Source of the DNA: Helicobacter sp.
GTDB lineage: Bacteria > Campylobacterota > Campylobacteria > Campylobacterales > Helicobacteraceae
Length of the DNA stretch: 5,343 nt
Reading direction: 5' to 3'
Assembly (NCBI RefSeq): GCF_029067145.1
Contig: NZ_JAIEFA010000008.1
Coordinates: 1-5,343 of the forward strand
Below, in pieces: positions 1-5,343 of the stretch. A model generated the notes under the pieces. That model was not told the origin of the DNA, did no database searches, and saw only the letters and a program-made list of their open reading frames with translations. Within the stretch, counting starts at the first letter, position 1. Each line of letters starts with the position of its first letter. The translations under genes were made by a program, and so were the position numbers.

Positions 1-2
1 CT

Positions 3-116
3 GTTTTGTGCTATTGTGGGATTATATTTTTCTTGTATTCTTTGGACGTAAAGAGTGGGAATTTCAAATATATGCATTTTGTTGTATACTCTAAAATCAA
101 TATTTTAAGAAAATAA
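3..116 (+). CDS. possible C-terminal tail of an upstream gene (partial)
   Basis: One + strand frame is open from the left edge for 37 codons and stops at TAA 114-116. The peptide begins with a hydrophobic stretch (GIIFFLYSL) and ends in a basic tail (INILRK). The stop codon overlaps the AAGG ribosome binding site of the gene starting at 126, a typical operon junction. A second frame (2-94, ending AFCCIL) is also open, so the choice is uncertain. In AT-rich DNA this length could arise by chance. More first-position purines favour the longer frame. No family can be recognised; if real, the gene at 126 may be co-transcribed with it. Confidence 0.25.
   Translation, partial: VLCYCGIIFFLYSLDVKSGNFKYMHFVVYSKINILRK
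85..90 (+). promoter_or_regulatory. candidate -10 box (TATACT) for the LprI-SH3 gene
   Basis: TATACT at 85-90 is one mismatch from TATAAT. A weak -35-like TTTCAA lies at 62-67, 17 bases upstream. The predicted transcript start near 97 leaves a leader of about 29 bases before the GTG start at 126. A second AT-rich box, TAAAAT, lies at 92-97. In Campylobacterota the -35 element is poorly conserved, so the call rests mainly on the -10 box and its distance to the gene. Confidence 0.35.
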
Positions 117-118
117 GG
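115..118 (+). promoter_or_regulatory. ribosome binding site selecting the GTG start at 126
   Basis: AAGG at 115-118 lies 7 bases before GTG 126. It is only 1 base before ATG 120, which is too close to serve that codon, and that ATG is followed at once by an in-frame TAA. The spacing therefore supports GTG 126 as the real start. Confidence 0.55.
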
Positions 119-125
119 TATGTAA

Positions 126-1337
126 GTGGGAAAATCTATCAGTAGCTTTACATTTTTATTGGGTTTTGTGTTGTTGTGTGTAGGTGTAAAACTATATGCT
201 ACACATAACGAGTGCTGTGAAGTAGCAGACGAACCTGAATTGCGCGAGTATATCAGTAAAGATACGATAAATTTTAGCAAAAAGAGTGAATGGGAGGGAG
301 TATGGGGTGAGCTGAATCAATGCGACCCTTTAGAGGGTGTATGTTATGCAGAAAATGCTTTAAGCATTTATGATTGCGATAGCAGTAAGGGCACTTGCAT
401 ACTTAATCATATCACTACCAAAAAGACAAATCCTGCTTATACAAAAAGAGAATCCATAAACTGTAATGAAGTTTCGCTTGATGGGATAGAGATTCTTGTT
501 TCTGCGCATCAAGCCAAACCGAATGAATCTTATTTTGAGAGAATGTGCTCTGAATTTCAAGGGAAGGACAAAGAATCTTGTCGCCAAAAGGCAGACTTTA
601 GTCTTATTAAAAATAAAAAAGGCATTACTTTCACTTCTTCTGTCTTGTTGGATTCTGAAGTCTGCTATTTGAAAAGTAAAAATCAATATATATCGCAAGA
701 GGCTTTAAGTCAAATTGGAGGTATGCCACAAGGAACTTTGAGTGGGTTTTATCCGCCTCTTAATGCGAGCTTTAATTGTGATAAAAGTGGGCTAAGTAAG
801 ATAGAAAAAGGTATTTGCAATAGCTTTGCAACTATAAGAGGTGATTATATTCTCAATCAAATGTATAACTATATTTATGATTTTACGTGGAGTGAAAGCA
901 ATAAGCAAAAGCTCAAAAAAGAGCAATTAGAATGGATAAAAGAACGTAATCTTGTATGCAATCAACGAGAAGAACCCAACTTGCTGGCTTATTGTCTTTT
1001 TATAAGAAATAATGAACGGATACGTAACCTACAAGCTATTATAGATGATGAGAACGATTCTACTATTAAAACTCCCCAACGCGTGCATATGGAGTTTGTT
1101 AGTTCTGCAGGAGCGGTAAAAATCTATGAGAAACCTAGTCTAAACTCTAATGTGCTTCACACCGCAATTTTAAACGATAAGGCGACGATTGTTTTAATGG
1201 CTAAAAATTCTCGTAATGGTTTCACAAAAATTTGGTTTTTGGAACATTACAAGGAAGATGGCAGTATGAGGCGATTTGTAGGTTATGTGCAAAATGCCAA
1301 TATCAAAAGAGATAAAGAGCAACCCGCCGCGCTTTAA
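126..1337 (+). CDS. exported LprI-like (DUF1311) protein with C-terminal SH3-like domain
   Basis: This 403-residue protein is predicted to be secreted to the periplasm or cell surface. Residues 1-25 form a Sec signal peptide: Lys3, a hydrophobic core (about 8-21) and a likely cut after LYA at residue 25. No lipobox is seen. Residues 26-213 match no family I recognise and are rich in cysteine. Residues about 214-302 carry the LprI/DUF1311 pattern: FNC (C218), E227, C231, D240, then Q267, W270, R274, C278, C290 and RIRNL near 298-302. Residues about 319-395 resemble a bacterial SH3 domain (VKIYEKPSLNSNVL, then FVGYV). The mature protein has 14 cysteines, an even number that suits disulfide pairing. 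LprI of Mycobacterium tuberculosis inhibits lysozyme; extending that role here is inference, and SH3-like domains often bind cell wall or peptides. GTG is chosen because the signal peptide starts there and the next in-frame ATG is codon 140. It converges with the next gene across 22 bases. Confidence 0.85.
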   Translation: MGKSISSFTFLLGFVLLCVGVKLYATHNECCEVADEPELREYISKDTINFSKKSEWEGVWGELNQCDPLEGVCYAENALSIYDCDSSKGTCILNHITTKKTNPAYTKRESINCNEVSLDGIEILVSAHQAKPNESYFERMCSEFQGKDKESCRQKADFSLIKNKKGITFTSSVLLDSEVCYLKSKNQYISQEALSQIGGMPQGTLSGFYPPLNASFNCDKSGLSKIEKGICNSFATIRGDYILNQMYNYIYDFTWSESNKQKLKKEQLEWIKERNLVCNQREEPNLLAYCLFIRNNERIRNLQAIIDDENDSTIKTPQRVHMEFVSSAGAVKIYEKPSLNSNVLHTAILNDKATIVLMAKNSRNGFTKIWFLEHYKEDGSMRRFVGYVQNANIKRDKEQPAAL

Positions 1338-1358
1338 AGATTAAAATCATAGAATCTT
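1337..1358. terminator. weak dyad between convergent genes, possible bidirectional terminator
   Basis: AAGATT (1337-1342) and AATCTT (1353-1358) form a perfect 6-base inverted repeat with a 10-base loop. It fills nearly all of the 22-base gap between two convergent stop codons. The stem is short and AT-rich and has no strong T-tract on either side, so it would be a weak intrinsic terminator at best. Confidence 0.25.
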
Positions 1359-1359
1359 A

Positions 1360-2346
1360 TTAGTGTGCGCGAGAAGAGAATACTTCCCATAAAGCCTCAT
1401 TGATTTCATCATAGAATCTTGCGTATGAATAGCCGCCTAAATCTATAAATTGTTCATTCATCGCTTGTTCAATACATTCTTCATTTCCTTTGCAAGATTC
1501 TCGCTTTTTCAAGCAATTTCTTTGAATGTTTAGGAGTTTGTTTAGTATTAAACTCTTTTGTTTATCTAATTTTTGTTGCAAGGCAATGAGTAGGTTTGAG
1601 TTAAGCTTAGAAATCTCAATATATTCCTCACTATGAGGCAATGTAAAATCACTTAAATCCATTTCCTTTATCCATTCCCTCGTGCCAAAATACAATGTAT
1701 TATTCATTCTATCTTGGTTGGCTAGTGCAGGGTGAGAGCAAATACTCTTTTCTGTCGCACTTCTTGCCTTTGTGCAGTCAAATCCGGCTTTAAGCTTATA
1801 ATATTTGTCAGTGATATAATATTCTTCCCCCACATCAAAACTGCATTCTTGCTCTAAAAACGCACAGGCTTTATTTGTCTTTTGCTCCTCTATATTGATA
1901 TATAAGTATTGAGCATCTCTTTGTGCCATAAGGGTGCATTGTGGAAAAGCAGGGAATAGAATCTGTGCTTGCGTAGAGCTTAAAGGCTTTAAAAGTGCAA
2001 TGGGTTCATCTTTGCTCTCATCATCTCTATAACAAGAGCCTTCATTCCCCCAATCTCTAAGTCTTGCCCCGCCATTTATTGCTCTTTCAAGTAGAAAGCC
2101 TAGCTGTAAAGTATTTTTATTGTGTTTTAGAATCTTTATATCAAAATAATCGGCAGAAATTTTTGATGTGCCAGAAAGTGGCGTATAGAAATAATCACTT
2201 GCAAAAAATTCCCCTATGTCGCTCCAATCTTTTAAGTAAGGATTTGTGTATGTTTGTTTTGGCGTGTCCTTTTGACTTGAGAAGCTAGAAGTTGCTAAAA
2301 ATATTACTGCAAACAAGACTGCTAAAAAATAATGCTTATTCTTCAT
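1360..2346 (-). CDS. exported LprI-like (DUF1311) protein, second type
   Basis: The predicted product has 328 residues. Residues 1-23 are a Sec signal peptide (MKNKH, then hydrophobic LAVLFAVIFLA, Ser-rich cleavage region) without a lipobox, so a soluble periplasmic or secreted protein is expected. Residues about 24-185 are not assignable; they contain C105, C137, C161 and C168. From about 187 the LprI/DUF1311 signature appears: GFDC (C191), K193, A194, E199, C203, the SHPALANQD segment (D212), then Q275, R276, C278, R282, C285 and C291. The tryptophan normally found in the Q-x-x-W part appears replaced by C278. The mature protein has 9 cysteines, an odd number. There is no SH3-like domain; the tail is a short aromatic-rich segment. 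The start at 2346 is preferred over an upstream in-frame ATG at 2400: it begins the signal peptide, has a strong AAAGGAG site, and lies just downstream of a TATAAT box that would exclude the upstream ATG from the transcript. Lysozyme inhibition is a family-based inference. Confidence 0.85.
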   Translation of the reverse strand: MKNKHYFLAVLFAVIFLATSSFSSQKDTPKQTYTNPYLKDWSDIGEFFASDYFYTPLSGTSKISADYFDIKILKHNKNTLQLGFLLERAINGGARLRDWGNEGSCYRDDESKDEPIALLKPLSSTQAQILFPAFPQCTLMAQRDAQYLYINIEEQKTNKACAFLEQECSFDVGEEYYITDKYYKLKAGFDCTKARSATEKSICSHPALANQDRMNNTLYFGTREWIKEMDLSDFTLPHSEEYIEISKLNSNLLIALQQKLDKQKSLILNKLLNIQRNCLKKRESCKGNEECIEQAMNEQFIDLGGYSYARFYDEINEALWEVFSSRAH

Positions 2347-2351
2347 GATAA

Positions 2352-2358
2352 CTCCTTT
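2352..2358 (-). promoter_or_regulatory. strong ribosome binding site (AAAGGAG) deciding the start at 2346
   Basis: Read on the minus strand, AAAGGAG ends 5 bases before the ATG at 2346-2344. It is the best Shine-Dalgarno match in the window. It fixes the start at the signal-peptide methionine rather than at the in-frame ATG 54 bases upstream. Confidence 0.85.
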
Positions 2359-2365
2359 TAGTGCT

Positions 2366-2371
2366 ATTATA
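2366..2371 (-). promoter_or_regulatory. -10 box (TATAAT) of the minus-strand LprI-like gene
   Basis: A perfect TATAAT on the minus strand (ATTATA on +) predicts transcription from about 2359. The leader would be about 13 bases and contain only the ribosome binding site. No good -35 box is seen, as is usual in this group. A 7-13-7 inverted repeat surrounds the -35 position. Confidence 0.65.
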
Positions 2372-2377
2372 CTTGCG

Positions 2378-2404
2378 TTTCTTGAATAGTATTTTACCAA
2401 GAAA
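2378..2404. repeat. inverted repeat around the -35 region, candidate operator
   Basis: TTTCTTG (2378-2384) and CAAGAAA (2398-2404) are perfect 7-base reverse complements separated by 13 bases. The dyad centre lies near position -32 relative to the predicted start of the minus-strand LprI-like gene. This placement would suit a regulator binding site, but no regulator can be named and a 7-base dyad in AT-rich DNA can be chance. Confidence 0.3.
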
Positions 2405-2440
2405 TAGTTACGATTCCTTGCGCATAACTTTTAAGTTTAT

Positions 2441-2448
2441 TGTAAAAT
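2441..2448 (+). promoter_or_regulatory. candidate -10 region (TGTAAAAT) for hsdR
   Basis: TAAAAT at 2443-2448, directly preceded by TG, is a plausible sigma-70 -10 box. A weak TTGCGC lies at 2418-2423 with a 19-base spacer. Transcription would start near 2455, just past the ATG at 2452. The transcript would then be leaderless, or translation would begin further in, at TTG 2476. Confidence 0.35.
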
Positions 2449-2451
2449 ACG

Positions 2452-5193
2452 ATGAAAAAAGATAGAGGAAGAGGTTTGAAGCCAGAGCAAAAAGCAAGAA
2501 AAGAGATTGATAAGCTTTTATCACTAGCGGGATTTGAGTTAAGAGATTTTAAGGATTGCGCTTTAGGGGATTCCACGCCCAATGTAACCCGCAATCTCGC
2601 CATAAGAGAATTTATCCTAGAAAATGGCACAAAGGCGGATTATATGCTTTTTGTCGCAGGCAAAGCGTGTGGGGTGATAGAGGCGAAAAAATTTTCTTTG
2701 TCTCTAAGCGGGGCGGAAAATCAAGCCAAAAATTATGCTTATACTCTCCCTGCGCATATTCCCTCTTATCAAGAGAGTTTGCCCTTTGTTTATACGAGCA
2801 ACGCAAGTGAAATTTATTTTACAGATTTACGCGAACCAAGCCCACGCTCAAGGGGGATTTTTGCCTTTCACACACCAAAAGAGCTTTTAGAACAGCTTAA
2901 CTCCACTCCTTTGCGTGAGAGAATCCAACAAATCCCACCACTAAGCAGTCAAGATTCTAAAGTCTTGAGAGTGTGTCAAAAGGACGCGATAGAGGGCTTA
3001 GAAAAATCTTTGAAACAAAACAAACAAAGAGCCTTAATCCAAATGGCAACCGGTGCGGGTAAGACCTTTACCGCTTGTAATTTTGCCTATCGCCTGTTAA
3101 GCATAGCAAAGGCAAAGCGCATTTTGTTTCTTGTGGATAGAAACAATCTTGGCAAACAAGCGAAAAAAGAATTTGATAATTTCAGCCCAAGCACAGACAA
3201 GCGACATTTTAGCGAGATTTATAATGTGGTGCATTTAGAGACAAATCACATTCCCAAAGAATCCAAAGTCGTGATTACAACAATTCAGCGGCTGTATTCT
3301 ATTTTGCGCGGAGAGAGTGAGTTTGATAGCACAAACGAGGAACGCTCCGCCTTTGAAAGTGAGGATAAAGAGACAAAAGAAGTTGCCTATAATCCCCAAA
3401 TTGGCATTGATACCTTTGATTTTATCGTTATTGATGAATGCCACCGCAGCATTTATGGGCTGTGGCGACAGGTGCTAGAGTATTTTGACGCATTTCTTAT
3501 CGGGCTTAGTGCGACACCCTCTAAGCATACTTTAGGATTTTTTGCCCAAAATATTGTAGCGCAATATGACTTAGAAAAATCCATTCTTGATAAAGTCAAT
3601 GTGGGCTATGAAATCTTTAGAATTAAAACGCGCATTAGTGAGCAAGGAAGCATTATTGAAGCAAATGCAGAATTTCAGATTCCATTTAGAGAAAAGGACA
3701 CGCGAAAAATCGGCTATGAGAGCTTGGAAGAGGATTTAGAATACTCCAAAGCAGATTTAGACCGCTCCGTGCTTGCTCCTAGCCAAATCCGCACGATTTT
3801 AGAGGCTTATAAAAACAAAGTCTTTGACCTACTTTTTCCTGAACGTGAGCGAAGCTATTTGCCCAAAACTTTGATTTTTGCCAAAGATGATAATCACGCA
3901 GAGGAAATCGTGCGCCTTGCGCGAGAAGTGTTTAATGCAGACAATGAGTTTGCACAAAAAATCACCTACAACATCGGCAATCAAAACCCACAAGAACTTA
4001 TCAATGCTTTTAGGCATTCCAAAAAGTTTAGAATCGCAGTTACGGTGGATATGATAGCCACAGGCACAGACATTAAGCCTTTAGAAGTGCTGATTTTTAT
4101 GCGCGATATTAAATCGGCGAGTTATTATGCGCAAATGGTTGGGCGCGGGGTGCGTAGTATCCATAATGACGATTTAAGGGCGGTTACGCCTAATGCGGAT
4201 TGCAAAACGCGTTTTTATGTGATTGACGCGGTGGGCGTGAGTGAATCTCAAAAGATTGATTCGCGTCCTTTAGAACGCAAGAAAGGCTTAAGTTTTAAAG
4301 AGATTTTGCAACAGGTGCGCGAAAGTATGGAAAAAGGCGAATACGACAAAGATACGCTTTTAAGTCTTGCTTCAAGGCTTACGCGTTTAGAGTTAAGCTT
4401 AAGCAAAGAGGATAATGCGCGTTTGCAAGAGCTAAATTCTGGCAAAAGCCTTTGTGTGCTCGCAAAAGAGATTTTAGAATTTGCGGATTCCTTACAAGCA
4501 TTAGAGAGAGCAGAGATAGCGCACAATCCACTAGAGATTTTCACAAACGATACATTTTGCAAATTGCTTTTAGAGTTGGCAAAAAAGAGCAAAATTTATA
4601 TTGATGAAATCTCGCAAGATTCCGTGCTTGAGCTAGGATTTGACACGCAAAAGGCGCAAAATCTCATCGCGCAATTTAATGAATTTATTTTGCAGCATAG
4701 AGATGAAATTGCCGCCCTAAGTATTCTCTACTCGCAAAATTACAAAAACCGCCACCTAACTTATGAGGTGATTGCGGAGTTAGCGCATAAGCTCAAACAG
4801 GATTCTATGGATGTTCCAAGCCTATGGAATGCGTATAAACTGCGTGATAAGGGCAAAGTGAGTAAGAATCCTAGCAAAAACCTAACCAACCTCATCTCCC
4901 TTGTGCGTTATGCACTCAAAATGGATACAGAGCTGCAAGATTTTGCGATTGGGGCGAATGCGCGTTATAATCTGTGGCGTGGGCGATGTATCAAAAAGGG
5001 CATTACATTTAGTCCCGAGCAAGAGGAGTTTTTAGAGCTTATCAAAGAATACATTATCGCAAATGGCTTTGTGGAAGTCAAGGATATTCAAGAGATTTGC
5101 GCGGACTTAGGTGGGATTTATAGAGCAAAAGTGATTTTTAAGGGTTCTTTGCCGACTCTTGTAGAGGAACTAAGCTTGGCATTGGTGGGGTAA
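2452..5193 (+). CDS. hsdR: type I restriction endonuclease R subunit (EcoEI-like)
   Basis: This is the motor and nuclease subunit of a type I restriction system. With HsdM and HsdS it would translocate unmodified DNA using ATP and cut it. Residues about 10-140 form the nuclease domain, with D63, E77-A-K79 of the PD-(D/E)xK site and the following QxxxY motif (Q91, Y95). Residues about 170-570 form the SF2 translocase: Walker A TGAGKT (200-205), DECH box (328-331), GLSATP (351-356), DMIATGTD (533-540) and QMVGRGVR (561-568). Residues about 600-905 are helical, ending in the EcoEI_R-type C-terminal domain. All key residues are present and the 913-residue frame is unbroken. It is shorter than EcoKI or EcoR124I HsdR, as expected for the EcoEI branch. 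No hsdM or hsdS lies in the window, and neighbours on both sides encode exported proteins. ATG 2452 is kept as start, but TTG 2476 (905 residues, starting MKPEQKAR) has a better ribosome binding site and suits the usual N-terminus of the family. Confidence 0.93.
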   Translation: MKKDRGRGLKPEQKARKEIDKLLSLAGFELRDFKDCALGDSTPNVTRNLAIREFILENGTKADYMLFVAGKACGVIEAKKFSLSLSGAENQAKNYAYTLPAHIPSYQESLPFVYTSNASEIYFTDLREPSPRSRGIFAFHTPKELLEQLNSTPLRERIQQIPPLSSQDSKVLRVCQKDAIEGLEKSLKQNKQRALIQMATGAGKTFTACNFAYRLLSIAKAKRILFLVDRNNLGKQAKKEFDNFSPSTDKRHFSEIYNVVHLETNHIPKESKVVITTIQRLYSILRGESEFDSTNEERSAFESEDKETKEVAYNPQIGIDTFDFIVIDECHRSIYGLWRQVLEYFDAFLIGLSATPSKHTLGFFAQNIVAQYDLEKSILDKVNVGYEIFRIKTRISEQGSIIEANAEFQIPFREKDTRKIGYESLEEDLEYSKADLDRSVLAPSQIRTILEAYKNKVFDLLFPERERSYLPKTLIFAKDDNHAEEIVRLAREVFNADNEFAQKITYNIGNQNPQELINAFRHSKKFRIAVTVDMIATGTDIKPLEVLIFMRDIKSASYYAQMVGRGVRSIHNDDLRAVTPNADCKTRFYVIDAVGVSESQKIDSRPLERKKGLSFKEILQQVRESMEKGEYDKDTLLSLASRLTRLELSLSKEDNARLQELNSGKSLCVLAKEILEFADSLQALERAEIAHNPLEIFTNDTFCKLLLELAKKSKIYIDEISQDSVLELGFDTQKAQNLIAQFNEFILQHRDEIAALSILYSQNYKNRHLTYEVIAELAHKLKQDSMDVPSLWNAYKLRDKGKVSKNPSKNLTNLISLVRYALKMDTELQDFAIGANARYNLWRGRCIKKGITFSPEQEEFLELIKEYIIANGFVEVKDIQEICADLGGIYRAKVIFKGSLPTLVEELSLALVG
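2464..2469 (+). promoter_or_regulatory. Shine-Dalgarno (AGAGGA) favouring a TTG start at 2476
   Basis: AGAGGA at 2464-2469 sits 6 bases before an in-frame TTG at 2476-2478. No comparable site precedes ATG 2452. Combined with the candidate -10 box at 2443-2448, a TTG start would have a normal leader of about 21 bases. Confidence 0.4.
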
Positions 5194-5206
5194 GGAGAAT
5201 GGATTT

Positions 5207-5215
5207 TGGTATAAT
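5207..5215 (+). promoter_or_regulatory. extended -10 promoter (TGGTATAAT)
   Basis: TG-G-TATAAT is a perfect extended -10 element, 14 bases after the hsdR stop. Transcription would begin near 5222, leaving a leader of about 28 bases before the TTG start at 5250. It separates the downstream gene from hsdR as its own transcription unit. Confidence 0.6.
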
Positions 5216-5249
5216 TCAAGCAATATAATAAAATAAAAGGATAAATATT

Positions 5250-5343
5250 TTGAAGTTATTTTGGATAATATTTGTAAAAATTTGTATTCTTGGAATTCCT
5301 ATTTATTTTGGAGTATTCCAAAATAAAATACAAAATATTTTTG
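5250..5343 (+). CDS. start of a hydrophobic, probably exported or membrane-anchored protein (partial)
   Basis: An open frame starts at TTG 5250 and runs off the window after 31 codons. AAGGA at 5237-5241 lies 8 bases upstream, and a perfect extended -10 promoter lies further up. The N-terminus MKLFWIIFVKICILGIPIYF has one lysine then a long hydrophobic stretch, interrupted by Lys10, resembling a signal peptide or anchor. It is followed by a polar segment (QNKIQN). Family and function cannot be told from this fragment. Because the DNA is very AT-rich and forms an imperfect palindrome here, the frame could be spurious. The promoter and ribosome binding site are the main support. Confidence 0.5.
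   Translation, partial: MKLFWIIFVKICILGIPIYFGVFQNKIQNIF
5281..5334. repeat. imperfect palindrome at the right edge
   Basis: TTTGTATT (5281-5288) pairs with AATACAAA (5327-5334), and inside it TTGGAAT (5290-5296) pairs with ATTCCAA (5315-5321). TCC (5297-5299) can pair with GGA (5310-5312), leaving a 10-base loop. An A-run at 5276-5280 and T-run at 5338-5342 could extend it. It lies inside the first codons of the partial gene and could fold in mRNA as an attenuator or terminator-like hairpin. Confidence 0.4.

Noticed and set aside
11..280. 89-codon minus-strand frame at the left edge
   Set aside because: It is antisense to the well-supported signal peptide region at 126, has no ribosome binding site I can see, and its product has no recognisable features.
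1346..1420. 13-base exact direct repeat ATCATAGAATCTT (1346-1358 and 1408-1420)
   Set aside because: AGAATC/GATTCT words recur throughout this AT-rich window, one copy is in coding sequence, and no mobile element or target site context is present.
2455..2460. A6 tract after the hsdR ATG as a phase-variation switch
   Set aside because: Six adenines are too short for typical slippage-driven switching, and no long G/C tract or short tandem repeat occurs in the window.
2394..2630. 78-codon minus-strand frame overlapping the hsdR start
   Set aside because: It is antisense to the conserved nuclease domain of hsdR and crosses the divergent promoter region; a shadow frame.
2949..2967. short hairpin CAAGA...TCTTG inside hsdR
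   Set aside because: Five-base arms inside conserved coding sequence in AT-rich DNA are expected by chance.
3307..3400. charged insert (residues about 286-315) between motor motifs of HsdR
   Set aside because: An acidic segment before the YNP...TFDFIVIDECHRS block is usual for EcoEI-like R subunits, so it is not a novelty.
4248..4592. 114-codon minus-strand frame inside hsdR
   Set aside because: The hsdR frame continues unbroken through it with family-typical residues; the antisense frame is a by-product of codon use.
5199..5228. 9-codon frame (MDFGIIQAI) just after hsdR with AAGGAG upstream
   Set aside because: The Shine-Dalgarno match is only 1 base from the ATG, and the frame overlaps a perfect extended -10 promoter element, which explains the sequence better.

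Overview
The window looks like AT-rich chromosomal DNA from a Campylobacterota bacterium, most likely an enterohepatic Helicobacter-type species. This rests on the base composition, short intergenic gaps, Lys/Asn/Ile/Phe-rich proteins, TATAAT-type -10 boxes without clear -35 boxes, and frequent GTG/TTG starts. The genus is inferred from overall style; no marker gene is present.

Layout, left to right: (1) bases 1-125 hold a possible C-terminal tail of an upstream + strand gene, a candidate promoter and the ribosome binding site of the first complete gene. (2) Bases 126-1337 (+) encode an exported, cysteine-rich 403-residue protein. It has an LprI-like (DUF1311, lysozyme-inhibitor type) domain and a C-terminal bacterial SH3-like domain. 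(3) Bases 1360-2346 (-) encode a second exported protein with an LprI-like domain, of different architecture. The two genes converge across only 22 bases. (4) Bases 2347-2451 are a divergent promoter region. (5) Bases 2452-5193 (+) encode a full-length type I restriction endonuclease R subunit of the EcoEI-like branch: nuclease, SF2 translocase motor and EcoEI_R-type C-terminus. (6) Bases 5194-5343 hold a near-consensus extended -10 promoter and the start of a further, probably membrane-anchored or exported protein cut by the window edge.

The two LprI-like proteins are predicted to act in the periplasm or outside the cell, where this family is associated with lysozyme inhibition. The R subunit is cytoplasmic and needs HsdM and HsdS partners to act as a classical type I system. 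Neither partner is in the window, and hsdR appears to be a single-gene transcription unit between exported-protein genes. The most notable points are the solitary hsdR, the convergent pair of divergent LprI-domain proteins, the LprI-SH3 fusion with 14 mature cysteines and an unassigned N-terminal region, and several start-site and dyad features. I found no RNA gene, CRISPR array, insertion sequence or phase-variation tract.
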